A stretch of 64,000 nucleotides of DNA, taken from NCBI RefSeq assembly GCF_008807415.1, contig NZ_CP043626.1, positions 1,364,001-1,428,000 on the forward strand, read 5' to 3'. The position numbers and the translations under genes were made by a program. The DNA comes from Pseudomonas denitrificans (nom. rej.). GTDB taxonomy: Bacteria > Pseudomonadota > Gammaproteobacteria > Pseudomonadales > Pseudomonadaceae. Below are positions 17,567 through 25,636 of the stretch, one piece after another. The notes below the pieces were generated by a model. It was given only the letters and a program-made list of their open reading frames with translations. It made no database searches and had not been told where the DNA came from. Position 1 is the first letter of the stretch; each line of letters starts with the position of its first letter.

Positions 17567-18726
17567 TCAGGCTGGCCGGCGTCGATCCAGTAGGTGCCGT
17601 CCAGGCCGATGCGCAGGAAGTCCTGGTTGATCTGCGCCTGCGTCTTTGCCGGGTCGAGATCGGCGAAGCGTTCCGGGTGGACCCAGCGTGCCATGGCCTC
17701 GATGGCGAGGATGTTGAAGGGCGAGTTGTAGAAGTCGTGCCAGAGGCCGTGGGCGTTGCCGGTGCGAATCGCGCCGAGGGTGGCGAACTCGGGGCGTTGC
17801 AGGACTTTGCCCAGGCTCTCGCGGGCCTGCTGCTGGCTGACGCCGGCGCCGAGGATCAGCCCCGGATTGCGGTTGCCGGTGGCGATGTAGATATCCGGTT
17901 TCGCCGACAGGGCGTACTCCACGCTGATGTCGCCCAGCGCGCCGGGTACCACGCCGGCGGCGATGTTGCGCCCCCCCACTGCGTCGATCACGCTGCCCAG
18001 GCCGCTCTTGCCGGTGGTGTGGCCCGGCGCCTGCCAGACGCCGGCCAGCAGTTCGAGGAACACGCTCGGCTTGTGCGCGTCATCCAGCCCGGCCACGCCG
18101 TCGCGGATGCGCTGCAGGTGGGTGTCGTAGAACTTCAGGTACTGGTCCGCCTCGGCCTGGCGGCCGAGCGCTGCGCCCAGCGCGGTGAGGCTGGTGCGCA
18201 CGCCCTCGATGGGGTGCACGCGGAAGTCGACGAACACCACCGGCACGCCGGCGGCGGCGAGGATGTCGGCGATCGGGCTGTGCTGGGTCGGGCCTTCGCC
18301 GGCGATGCTGAACACCGCGAGGTCCGGCTTCAGCGCGAGTATCTGCTCGGCGCTGACGCTCTGCTCCGAGGCCTGGCCAATCAGCGGAATCTGCTTCACC
18401 TGGGGGAAGCGCTGGGCGTAGACGTCGAAGGTGTGCGGGTCGAGCAGGCGCACGTCGTTCTGCCAGCCGACCACGCGCTGGAAGGGATTGTCGCGGTCGA
18501 GCAGGGCGAGGGCGAAGAACAGTCGGCCTTCACCCAGCACTACGCGCTGGGCGTTGCCGTTCACTTCGACCTTCCGCCCGAGCACGTCGGTGACGGTGAG
18601 CGCCTGGGCGGGCAGGGCGAGGCCGAACCAGCCGAGGCAGAGCAGGGCGAGGGTGGCGAAGGCGTGAGTCAGACGGGAGCGGGAAGCGCGGGACGACAGG
18701 AAGGGCATGCGGAAAGACCTGGGCAT
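17563..18726 (-). CDS. Iron-chelate ABC transporter periplasmic substrate-binding protein
   Basis: A FepB/BtuF-class binding protein of up to 387 residues. A signal peptide ends in LALPAQA and the mature protein begins with the family opening TVTDVLGRKVEV. The start is either 18726 or the in-frame ATG at 18708, which has a weak AGG upstream. The first gene of the importer operon, divergent from the response-regulator gene at 18897. A candidate Fur-type site (18731-18749) lies directly upstream. Its ligand is probably a ferric siderophore or a similar metal chelate, given the nearby TonB receptor. Confidence 0.9.
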   Translation of the reverse strand: MPRSFRMPFLSSRASRSRLTHAFATLALLCLGWFGLALPAQALTVTDVLGRKVEVNGNAQRVVLGEGRLFFALALLDRDNPFQRVVGWQNDVRLLDPHTFDVYAQRFPQVKQIPLIGQASEQSVSAEQILALKPDLAVFSIAGEGPTQHSPIADILAAAGVPVVFVDFRVHPIEGVRTSLTALGAALGRQAEADQYLKFYDTHLQRIRDGVAGLDDAHKPSVFLELLAGVWQAPGHTTGKSGLGSVIDAVGGRNIAAGVVPGALGDISVEYALSAKPDIYIATGNRNPGLILGAGVSQQQARESLGKVLQRPEFATLGAIRTGNAHGLWHDFYNSPFNILAIEAMARWVHPERFADLDPAKTQAQINQDFLRIGLDGTYWIDAGQPE

Positions 18727-18730
18727 GAAG

Positions 18731-18749
18731 TAGAATTAATCGCATTTGC
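18731..18749 (-). promoter_or_regulatory. Candidate Fur-type operator upstream of the iron importer
   Basis: On the minus strand this reads GCAAATGCGATTAATTCTA and matches 11 of 19 positions of the GATAAT-based Fur consensus by eye. A very similar site (GCAAATGCGAGTTATTTGC) lies upstream of the TonB receptor at 23499-23517. The match is moderate, so Fur binding is an inference from motif plus gene content. Confidence 0.45.
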
Positions 18750-18820
18750 AATCCACTCTACCGCTGCCGTCGCGGGCGAGCCGGGCGGCTTTGTATTGGA
18801 GGGGCGCGAAATCCCGCGCC

Positions 18821-18841
18821 ACAACATTCCATTACATTTGC
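18821..18841. promoter_or_regulatory. Shared promoter motif, copy 1 (importer / two-component system intergenic region)
   Basis: ACAACATTCCATTACATTTG followed by C. Twenty of its 21 bases recur at 23594-23614 upstream of the TonB receptor. It lies between the divergent importer operon and the response-regulator gene, so it could be the binding site of that regulator. Confidence 0.5.
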
Positions 18842-18896
18842 GCCGTGCAGCCCCTGCCGACAGTCGGAACGATAGCGACCCGCCGCGAGTTTCCCG

Positions 18897-19619
18897 ATGT
18901 CCAGGCCAGACCACATCCTCGTCGTCGACGACGACCCCGAGATCCGCCAACTGCTGGCCGACTACCTCAAGGGCATGGGCTACCAGGTGTCCGCCGCCGC
19001 CGATGGCCGCGAGATGCAGCGCCAGTTGGGAGTGCAGCCGGTGGACCTGGTGGTGCTCGACCTGATGCTGCCCGGCGAGGACGGCCTGACCCTGTGCCGC
19101 GACCTGCGAGCGCGCAGCGACGTACCGGTGATCATGCTCACCGCGCGCGGCACGCTGATCGACCGCATCATCGGCCTGGAGATGGGCGCCGACGACTACC
19201 TGCCCAAACCCTTCGACCCGCGCGAGCTGCTGGCGCGGATCAAGGTGGTGCTGCGCCGGGTGCAGAGCTTCCCGCAGCGCGCCCAGGTGGACGAGGCGGC
19301 GACGCTGCGCTTCGCCGGCTGGGAGCTGGACACCCGCGCCCGCCACCTGCGCTCGCCGGCCGGCCTGAGCATCGCCCTGGCCGGCTCGGATTTCCGCCTG
19401 CTGCGCCTGCTGCTGCAGCATCCCAATCGCCCGCTGGGCCGTGACTTCCTGTTGCGCCAGGTGTTCGACAAGGAGCGCCTGCCGTTCGATCGCGCCATCG
19501 ATGTCTGCGTCAGCCGCCTGCGCCAGCACCTGGAGGACGACCCGAAGTCACCGAAGCTGATCCGTACCGTGCGCAACCAGGGCTACATGCTCACCGCCGA
19601 AGACGTGGTCAGCGCCTGA
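18897..19619 (+). CDS. OmpR-family response regulator
   Basis: A 240-residue DNA-binding regulator. The receiver domain (1-120) has the acidic pocket VVDDDPE, phospho-acceptor Asp55 in LVVLDLMLPG, and the conserved Lys in YLPKPFDP; the winged-helix domain follows (about 135-235) and ends RTVRNQGYML. The partner kinase overlaps by one base. Placement between a divergent iron importer and a TonB receptor resembles PfeRS-PfeA and PirRS-PirA, where siderophore sensing induces the cognate receptor; that role is inferred here. Confidence 0.93.
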   Translation: MSRPDHILVVDDDPEIRQLLADYLKGMGYQVSAAADGREMQRQLGVQPVDLVVLDLMLPGEDGLTLCRDLRARSDVPVIMLTARGTLIDRIIGLEMGADDYLPKPFDPRELLARIKVVLRRVQSFPQRAQVDEAATLRFAGWELDTRARHLRSPAGLSIALAGSDFRLLRLLLQHPNRPLGRDFLLRQVFDKERLPFDRAIDVCVSRLRQHLEDDPKSPKLIRTVRNQGYMLTAEDVVSA

Positions 19620-20995
19620 TGCGCTTGTGGCCGCGCACGCTGTTCGGGCGGCTGGTGGTGATCCTGGTGGGCGGGATGATCGCCGCCCAGGTGCTCACCG
19701 GCAGCATCTGGTACGACGTGCGCCACACCCAGGCGCTGGAGATTCCCCTGCGCCTGGCGGCCGCGCGGCTGACTGATCTGCAGCACCTGCACCAGCGTCA
19801 GCCGGAGAGCTTTACGCAGGCGCTGAACGCGCTCGATCGGCCGGGGTTCGAGGCGCGCCTGGTGGACGCTGCGGATGAGCCGGATGGCTCCTTCGACCCG
19901 GCAGCCGAGCGCCTGCTTCGTCGCGCGGTTCACGATCAGGGCGGCGACTCGCAGGGGCTGCGCCTGTTGCGCGTGGAACTGCATGACGGTGCTGGCGAGC
20001 GCAGCGGGCTGACCGGGCTTTTCACCGGCAATGGCACCAAAGCGCGCCTGTTGCTGGAGGCGCCGCTGGACGATGGCCGCTGGCTGCGCATTGCGATGAT
20101 CGAAGGGCAGGGCTGGAGCAGCCAGTCGACCCTCGACGTGGCGCTGGATTACCTGCTGCGCCTGTACCTGCTGCGCATCCTCGTGGTGGTGCTGCTGGCT
20201 CTGCTGGCGGTGCGCCTGGCCATCGGCCCGCTGGACAAGCTGGCGCGCGCCGCCGAGGGCCTGGGCCAGGACATCCAGCGCCCGCCGCTGCCCGAGGAAG
20301 GCCCGCTGGAAGTACGCCGCGCCGCCCGCGCCTTCAATGCCATGCAGCAGCGGCTGATCCACAACCTCGGCGAGCGCATGCGCTTTCTCGCTGCGGTGTC
20401 CCATGACCTGCGCTCGCCCATCACCCGTCTGCGCCTGCGCACCGAGATGCTCGCCGACGAGACCGCGCGCCAGAAGATGCGCAAGGACCTCGACGACATG
20501 GAAGGCATGGTCACCGCGACCCTGGATTTCATCAGCGGCAGCGACCTCGACGAGGCGCGGCAGAATCTCGATGTGAACGCGCTGCTGCAGAGCCTGCAGG
20601 CGGATTTCGAGGAGCAGGGCGAGCGGGTTTCGCTGTCCGGGCGCGCGCTGCAACCGCTGGCCGGTTACCCGCTGAGCCTGCAGCGGGCGCTGCTCAATCT
20701 GCTGGAGAACGCCATCCGTTATGCCGGTGGCGCCGAGGTGGAAGTCGAGGACAGCGCGCAGGCGCTGTGCATCCGCGTGCTGGATCGCGGGCCGGGCATT
20801 GCGCCGGAGCAGCTGGAGCGGGTGACCGAGCCGTTCTACCGGCTGGAGCCGTCGCGCAATCGCGCCACGGGTGGCTACGGATTGGGGCTGAGCATCGCCC
20901 AGACCATTGCCGCTGCGCATCACGGGCGGTTGGAGTTGCGTAACCGCGAAGGCGGCGGATTGGAAGCGACGCTGCTGTTCGACCGCAGCGCCTGA
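19619..20995 (+). CDS. Sensor histidine kinase (EnvZ/RstB type)
   Basis: A 458-residue inner-membrane kinase: first transmembrane helix RLVVILVGGMIAAQVL, a periplasmic sensor of about 125 residues, second helix LRILVVVLLALLAV, HAMP, dimerisation domain with phospho-acceptor His in AAVSHDLRSPI, and a catalytic domain with N-box LLNLLENAIRYA, G1 DRGPGI and G2 GGYGLGLS. The start codon overlaps the response-regulator stop (TGATG). It runs convergently towards the TonB receptor. The signal is likely a periplasmic iron chelate or a related stress. Confidence 0.93.
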   Translation: MRLWPRTLFGRLVVILVGGMIAAQVLTGSIWYDVRHTQALEIPLRLAAARLTDLQHLHQRQPESFTQALNALDRPGFEARLVDAADEPDGSFDPAAERLLRRAVHDQGGDSQGLRLLRVELHDGAGERSGLTGLFTGNGTKARLLLEAPLDDGRWLRIAMIEGQGWSSQSTLDVALDYLLRLYLLRILVVVLLALLAVRLAIGPLDKLARAAEGLGQDIQRPPLPEEGPLEVRRAARAFNAMQQRLIHNLGERMRFLAAVSHDLRSPITRLRLRTEMLADETARQKMRKDLDDMEGMVTATLDFISGSDLDEARQNLDVNALLQSLQADFEEQGERVSLSGRALQPLAGYPLSLQRALLNLLENAIRYAGGAEVEVEDSAQALCIRVLDRGPGIAPEQLERVTEPFYRLEPSRNRATGGYGLGLSIAQTIAAAHHGRLELRNREGGGLEATLLFDRSA

Positions 20996-21008
20996 AGTAG
21001 AACCCCCC

Positions 21009-21103
21009 TGTAGGAGCGGGCCATGCGCGCGACCCGGCCGACAGGCCGGTGCCGTTCGATGGCACCGCTGTCGCGGTGATCGCGGGCGTGGCCCGCTCCT
21101 GCA
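21009..21103. repeat. REP-type palindromic pair between convergent genes
   Basis: Two inverted copies of the Pseudomonas REP core, CTGTAGGAGCGGGCCATG at the left and the complementary form ending GGCCCGCTCCTGCA at the right, separated by a GC-rich spacer with its own hairpin. Located between the convergent kinase and receptor genes, a usual REP position. Confidence 0.8.
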
Positions 21104-21211
21104 AAGGCGATTTGGGTCGCGAACCTGCCCGCCGGGTTTCCGGGGAGGGAGTCCTGATGGCGGACAGGTTCGCGGTGGACGGTCGTGGCGGGGCTCTTGT
21201 AGGAAGCGTTC

Positions 21212-23481
21212 CTAGAACGAATAGTCCGCACTCAGCACCGCGCCGCGGCTCGCGCCCGGAACGCCGTAGCCGCGGCCGTTGTACTGGCTCCAGTAGTGCT
21301 TGTCGAACAGGTTGTTGACGTTCAGGCGCAGCTGCACGTCCTGGGTCGCCTGCCAACTGAGCATGGCATCGTGTACCACGTAGCCGGGCACGGTGGTCTG
21401 GCCGGTGCGGGTCATGGTCGAGCCCAGGCCGGGGTAGATCTTCACGTCGTCCACGTACTGCACGCCATAGCTCAGAGCAAAGTCGTCCGGCAGTTGCCAG
21501 GTGCTCCACAGGCTCAGGGCATTCTGCGGAGTGTTGGCCAGTTGCACGCCCTTGTCCGAGCCGTTGTAGGGCTTCACCAGCTTGCTGTTCTGGTGCACGT
21601 AGGCTGCGTACAACGACCAGTTTCGGGTGATGTTGCCGCTGGCGGACAGCTCGATGCCGCGCACCCGTTCTTCACCGCCGGTATAGGCGGAAAGTTCTTC
21701 GTCGTCGATGTAGGTCAGCTGGCGCTTGGTCTCGAACACATCACCGTTGAGCGCCAGCTGGCCGTCGAGGAACTCCCACTTGCTGCCCACTTCGTAGGTC
21801 TTGCCACGGTCGCCCTTGGTCGAAGCGATGCTGCCGGTCTGCGCCACGGCGAGCACGCCGGAAGGCTGCTTGGCGTTGGCGTAGCTGACGTAGAGGCTGC
21901 CGTTCTCCACCGGCTTGTAGGTCAGCGCGGTGTGCACGCTGGTGAGCTTCTCGTTCTGCGAGGAACTGCCCTTGTCGACCCAGGCGGCGCTCTGGCTGGC
22001 GCGGGTCTGGCTGTCCAGCACGCGGGTGTCGAAGTGATCCTGGCGGGCAGCCAGGTGCAGCTGCCAGTGCTCGTCGAATTTCAGCGTGTCGAGCAGGTAG
22101 AAGGCCTTGTCCAGCTGCTCCACCGACTGCTTGGCGGAGGTGTAGGTGTCCAGCGCGTAGGGGTACTTCGACCAGTCGTTGCTGGCCACCGGCAGGTTGC
22201 CCATGGCGCTGCGGCTGGCGGCGGTCAGCGCACCGGTCTTCGAGTCGAGCGTCTGCTTGCTCAGGTCGAAGCCACCGACCAGGGTGTGACCGATGCCGAA
22301 GGTGTCGACACGCCAGGTCAGGCTGGTCTGGTTGCTGTAGGTGTCGTTGGTCTGCTCGCGCAGCGGCGTGTTGATGTTGCGCCGGTAGATGCCCTTGCCG
22401 GCCTGGATGCCGGGCGCACCGGCGTTCGGGTCGCCGCCGGGGTGGTGACGAAGAAGTCATGGTCCAGGTGGAACCAGGTGAAGCGACTGTCCAGGCTCAG
22501 GGCGTCGTTGAAGTCGTGGGCGAACTTCAGGTTCACCCGGTGCGATTCGTTGTTCTCGTAGTCGAGGTTGCGCCAGCCCCAGTAGCTGCTCCAGCTGGCG
22601 CCACCGGCGCGGTGCGGCGAGCTGCCGTTGCTGCCGTTGACGGTGGGGATGCCGTAGTCGGGGGTGGCGTTGTCGTGCAGGTATTCGTAGGCCAGGGTGA
22701 CGCGGGTGTCGGTGCCCAGGCCCAGCGCTAGGGACGGGGCGAAGCCGTAGCGCTCGTCGCCGACCCAGTCGCGGCCGTCGGTGCCGGTGTTGGCGCCCAT
22801 CACGTTGACGCGGAACGCTGCACCTTCGCCAAGGCCGTCGATGCGGTGGTTCACGTCCAGCGTGCCGCGCTTGAAGTTGGCCGTGCCGACGCCGCCGCTG
22901 AGCAGGTTGAAGTCGTCCAGCTGCGGGGTCTTGGTCACCAGGTTGACCGCGCCCCCGACGGCGCCGACGCCCCAGGCGGCGGTGCTGGAGCCCTTGAAGA
23001 CCTCCACGCCTTCGGTGTTGAAGAAGTCATCGCGGGAGTACTTGGCCGGGTCGCGCACGCCGTCGCGGTAGATGTTGCCGTCGGCGTTGAAGCCGCGGAT
23101 GGTCAGGCTGTCGCCGACGCCACCACCGCCCTCGCCGGAGTTGAAGGTGATGCCCGGCACGTTGCGCAGGGCGTCCTTCAGGCTCTGGGCGTTCTGCTCC
23201 TTGAGCAGCGTCTCGGAGAGCACGGTGACGCTCTGCGGGGTGTCGCGCAGCGGCTCGCTGTACTTCGCCGAGCTGGCGCGGTCGACCTTGTAGGGCGACT
23301 CCCGGGTGGCCTGCACGGTGCTGTCGGGCAGGGCCAGGGCGTCCTGGTCATCGGCAGTTGGCGGCTGATCTGCCCAGGCACTCAGTGGGATCGCCATGAA
23401 GGTGGCGAGGCCTACGACGGGTGCGAGGGTGAGAGGTGCTTCGGAACGGGTAACGGGAGTGAGGTTCAGGCGGGACGACAT
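21212..23481 (-). pseudogene. TonB-dependent siderophore receptor, single-base frameshift (probably intact in vivo)
   Basis: An outer-membrane ferric-siderophore receptor. From ATG 23481 (GGAGAG about ten bases upstream) the protein has a signal sequence, a TonB-box-like start to the mature part, a plug domain (SLKDALRNVPGITFNSGEG, SLTIRGFNADGNIYRDG, VEVFKGSSTAAWGVGAVGG) and a long beta-barrel ending in Phe (VLSADYSF). The frame breaks at the four-G run 22439-22442 (plus strand): downstream the protein resumes in another frame at GGDPNAGAPG and continues to 21212. The total of 2270 bases is one short of a multiple of three, so one missing base explains it; the restored protein has about 756 residues. 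It resembles catecholate receptors (Fiu/PiuA group). Neighbouring two-component system and importer suggest siderophore-induced expression. Confidence 0.9.
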
Positions 23482-23498
23482 GGACGGAAAGCTCTCCG

Positions 23499-23517
23499 GC
23501 AAATGCGAGTTATTTGC
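23499..23517. promoter_or_regulatory. Candidate Fur-type operator upstream of the TonB receptor
   Basis: GCAAATGCGAGTTATTTGC, containing an AATGC...GCATT inverted arrangement with the adjacent bases. It lies 18 bp upstream of the receptor start codon and matches the site upstream of the iron importer (18731-18749) at most positions. About 11 of 19 positions fit the Fur consensus. Confidence 0.5.
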
Positions 23518-23593
23518 ATTGCGGGAAGGCTAACAGTGATGGCCTGTGGCCCAGGCGGCGCAAATGTATCGCCGGCGAGGCTCGGGGCGCTTT

Positions 23594-23614
23594 ACAACAA
23601 TCCATTACATTTGC
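23594..23614. promoter_or_regulatory. Shared promoter motif, copy 2 (upstream of TonB receptor)
   Basis: ACAACAATCCATTACATTTG followed by C, differing at one base of 21 from the copy at 18821-18841. The gap to the Fur-like site is 76 bp here and 71 bp at the importer, and both copies have the same orientation relative to the iron gene they precede. Confidence 0.5.
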
Positions 23615-23673
23615 CCGCGCACGAACGGCCGGGCGAAGGGTCTGCCGCCGGCTCGGGGCCGGCGGCAGAAGGC

Positions 23674-24888
23674 TTACGCTTTCTTCTTCGTGGACGGCAG
23701 CAGGATGGTCAGGCAGCCCAGCAGCGGCAGGTAGGAGCACAGCTTGTAGACGTACTCGATGCCGTGGATGTCGGCCAGGTGGCCGAGGAAGGCCGCGCCG
23801 ATGCCGCCGAAGCCGAACATCAGGCCGAAGAACACCCCGGCGATCATGCCGACGTTACCCGGCACCAGTTCCTGGGCGTAGACCACGATGGCCGAGAACG
23901 CCGAGGCGAGGATGAAGCCGATCACCAGGCTGAGGATGCTGGTCCAGAACAGGTCGACGTAGGGCAGCGCCAGGGTGAAGGGCGTGACGCCGAGGATGGA
24001 GAACCAGATCACCGCCTTGCGGCCGATGCGGTCGCCCACCGGGCCGCCGAAGAAGGTGCCGGCCGCCACCGCGCCGAGGAAGCCGAACAGGTACAGCTGC
24101 GAACTGGCCACCGAGAGATCGAACTTCTCGATCAGGTAGAAGGTGTAGTAGCTGGTGAAGCTCGCCATGTAGAAGTACTTGGAGAACACCAGCAGCGCCA
24201 GCACCACCAGGGACGCGGTCACCCGGCCCTTGGACAGCCCGTGGGTGGCCACGCCGCCGGCCTTGAGCTTGAACAGGTTGAGGTGGTGGCTGTACCAGCG
24301 GCTCAGGCCCCAGAGCACGCCGACGAGGAACACCGCGAACAGGCCGAAGTAGGCCACGTTGCCCTGGCCGTACGGAATGATGATGGCCGCCGCCAGTAGC
24401 GGGCCGAAGGCGCTGCCGGCATTGCCGCCGACCTGGAAGGTGGACTGCGCGAGGCCGTAGCGCCCGCCGGAGGCCAGCCGCGCGATGCGCGAGGTTTCCG
24501 GGTGGAAGGTCGAGGAGCCGATGCCCACCAGCGCCGAGGCCAGCAGGATGGCGTGGAAGCTGCCGACGAAGGCCAGCATGAGGATGCCGATCAGCGTGCA
24601 GACGCTGCCCAGCGGCGCCAGCCAGGGTTTGGGATGGCGGTCGGTGTGGTAGCCGACCCAGGGCTGCAGCAGCGAGGCGGTGAGCTGGAAGGTCAGGGTA
24701 ATCAGGCCTACCTGGGTGAAGCTCAGGCCGTAGTTGGCCTTGAGTACCGGGTAGATAGACGGCAGCACGGCCTGGATCAGGTCGTTGGTCAGGTGGGCGA
24801 GGGCGCACGCGCCGATCACGCGCATGACCAGCGGGCTGGCCTGGCTGGCCACGGACGGCGTGGCCAGGGAAGAAGCGGTGGTAGACAT
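23674..24888 (-). CDS. MFS transporter, fosmidomycin-resistance (Fsr)-like
   Basis: A 404-residue, 12-helix carrier from ATG 24888 (CGGAGTCCC upstream). The N-terminal ACALAHLTNDLIQAVLPSIY and QPWVGYHTDRHPKPW segments are typical of the Fsr family of exporters. It runs in the same direction as the TonB receptor and ends about 190 bp upstream of it, with the receptor's regulatory region between them. A role in siderophore or iron-chelate traffic is possible from position but not shown. Confidence 0.88.
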   Translation of the reverse strand: MSTTASSLATPSVASQASPLVMRVIGACALAHLTNDLIQAVLPSIYPVLKANYGLSFTQVGLITLTFQLTASLLQPWVGYHTDRHPKPWLAPLGSVCTLIGILMLAFVGSFHAILLASALVGIGSSTFHPETSRIARLASGGRYGLAQSTFQVGGNAGSAFGPLLAAAIIIPYGQGNVAYFGLFAVFLVGVLWGLSRWYSHHLNLFKLKAGGVATHGLSKGRVTASLVVLALLVFSKYFYMASFTSYYTFYLIEKFDLSVASSQLYLFGFLGAVAAGTFFGGPVGDRIGRKAVIWFSILGVTPFTLALPYVDLFWTSILSLVIGFILASAFSAIVVYAQELVPGNVGMIAGVFFGLMFGFGGIGAAFLGHLADIHGIEYVYKLCSYLPLLGCLTILLPSTKKKA

Positions 24889-25102
24889 GGGACTCCGGGG
24901 CAGCAAGGTGTGGCGCGCGGGCAGGGCGCGCCGGGTTCTTCGTATTGGGAGGCCTATGCTAGGCGTGCGAACCCTGGCTGTCTCACGCGATCCGGACGAC
25001 GAATATCGCGAAACGGCCAAATACCCCACGCGTCGGACTGGCGGAGCGGGCGCCGCCAGAGCCGGTCAACCTATCTTCTTCGGGCACGAGAGGAGCTAAA
25101 AC

Positions 25103-25495
25103 ATGGACAAGACCACCGGCAGCTGCCTGTGCGGCAGCGTGCGTATCGAGGCGACGGGCCTGCCTTACCGGGTCGGTATCTGCCATTGCCTGGACTGCCG
25201 CAAGCACCATGGCGCGCTGTTCCACTCCTCGGCAATCTTTCCCGAGAGCGCCGTGCGTATCGAAGGCGACACGCAGGAATATCAGGGGCGATGCTTCTGC
25301 CCGCGCTGCGGTTCCTCGGTGTTCGGCCGTAGCGGCGACGAAGTGGAAGTGAGCCTTGGCGCGCTGGACGAGTCGGACCGCTTCCAGCCCACCTACGAAC
25401 TCTGGACCTGCCGCCGCGAAGCCTGGCTGCCGGCGTTCCCGCTGAGCCATCGTTACGAGCGCGACCGCGAGTCGACCGAGCGGCGCGAAGACTAG
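25103..25495 (+). CDS. GFA-family (glutathione-dependent formaldehyde-activating enzyme-like) protein
   Basis: A 130-residue zinc-binding beta-fold protein. The two zinc sites are visible: CLCGSV and CHCLDC near the N terminus, then FCPRCGSSVF. Members bind glutathione adducts or simply use the fold; few have a proven activity. A second GFA protein lies at 30783-31268. Stand-alone gene between the Fsr-like carrier and the phosphatase-autotransporter. Confidence 0.9.
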   Translation: MDKTTGSCLCGSVRIEATGLPYRVGICHCLDCRKHHGALFHSSAIFPESAVRIEGDTQEYQGRCFCPRCGSSVFGRSGDEVEVSLGALDESDRFQPTYELWTCRREAWLPAFPLSHRYERDRESTERRED

Positions 25496-25636
25496 GGAAA
25501 GCGCCGATCACGGACAAAAAACGCAAGCCACGGACAGATCGCGCCGGCATTTCCCTTTGCTGCAGGATTGTCACATTCGCGCTCGAAAACCCTGCCGATA
25601 GTAGCCCCCGCCAACAAAGCTCAAAGAGGCTACATC

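Noticed and set aside
17452..19065. A 537-residue plus-strand frame spanning the importer and response-regulator genes
   Set aside because: It crosses a divergent promoter and is a shadow of the substrate-binding protein and regulator frames.
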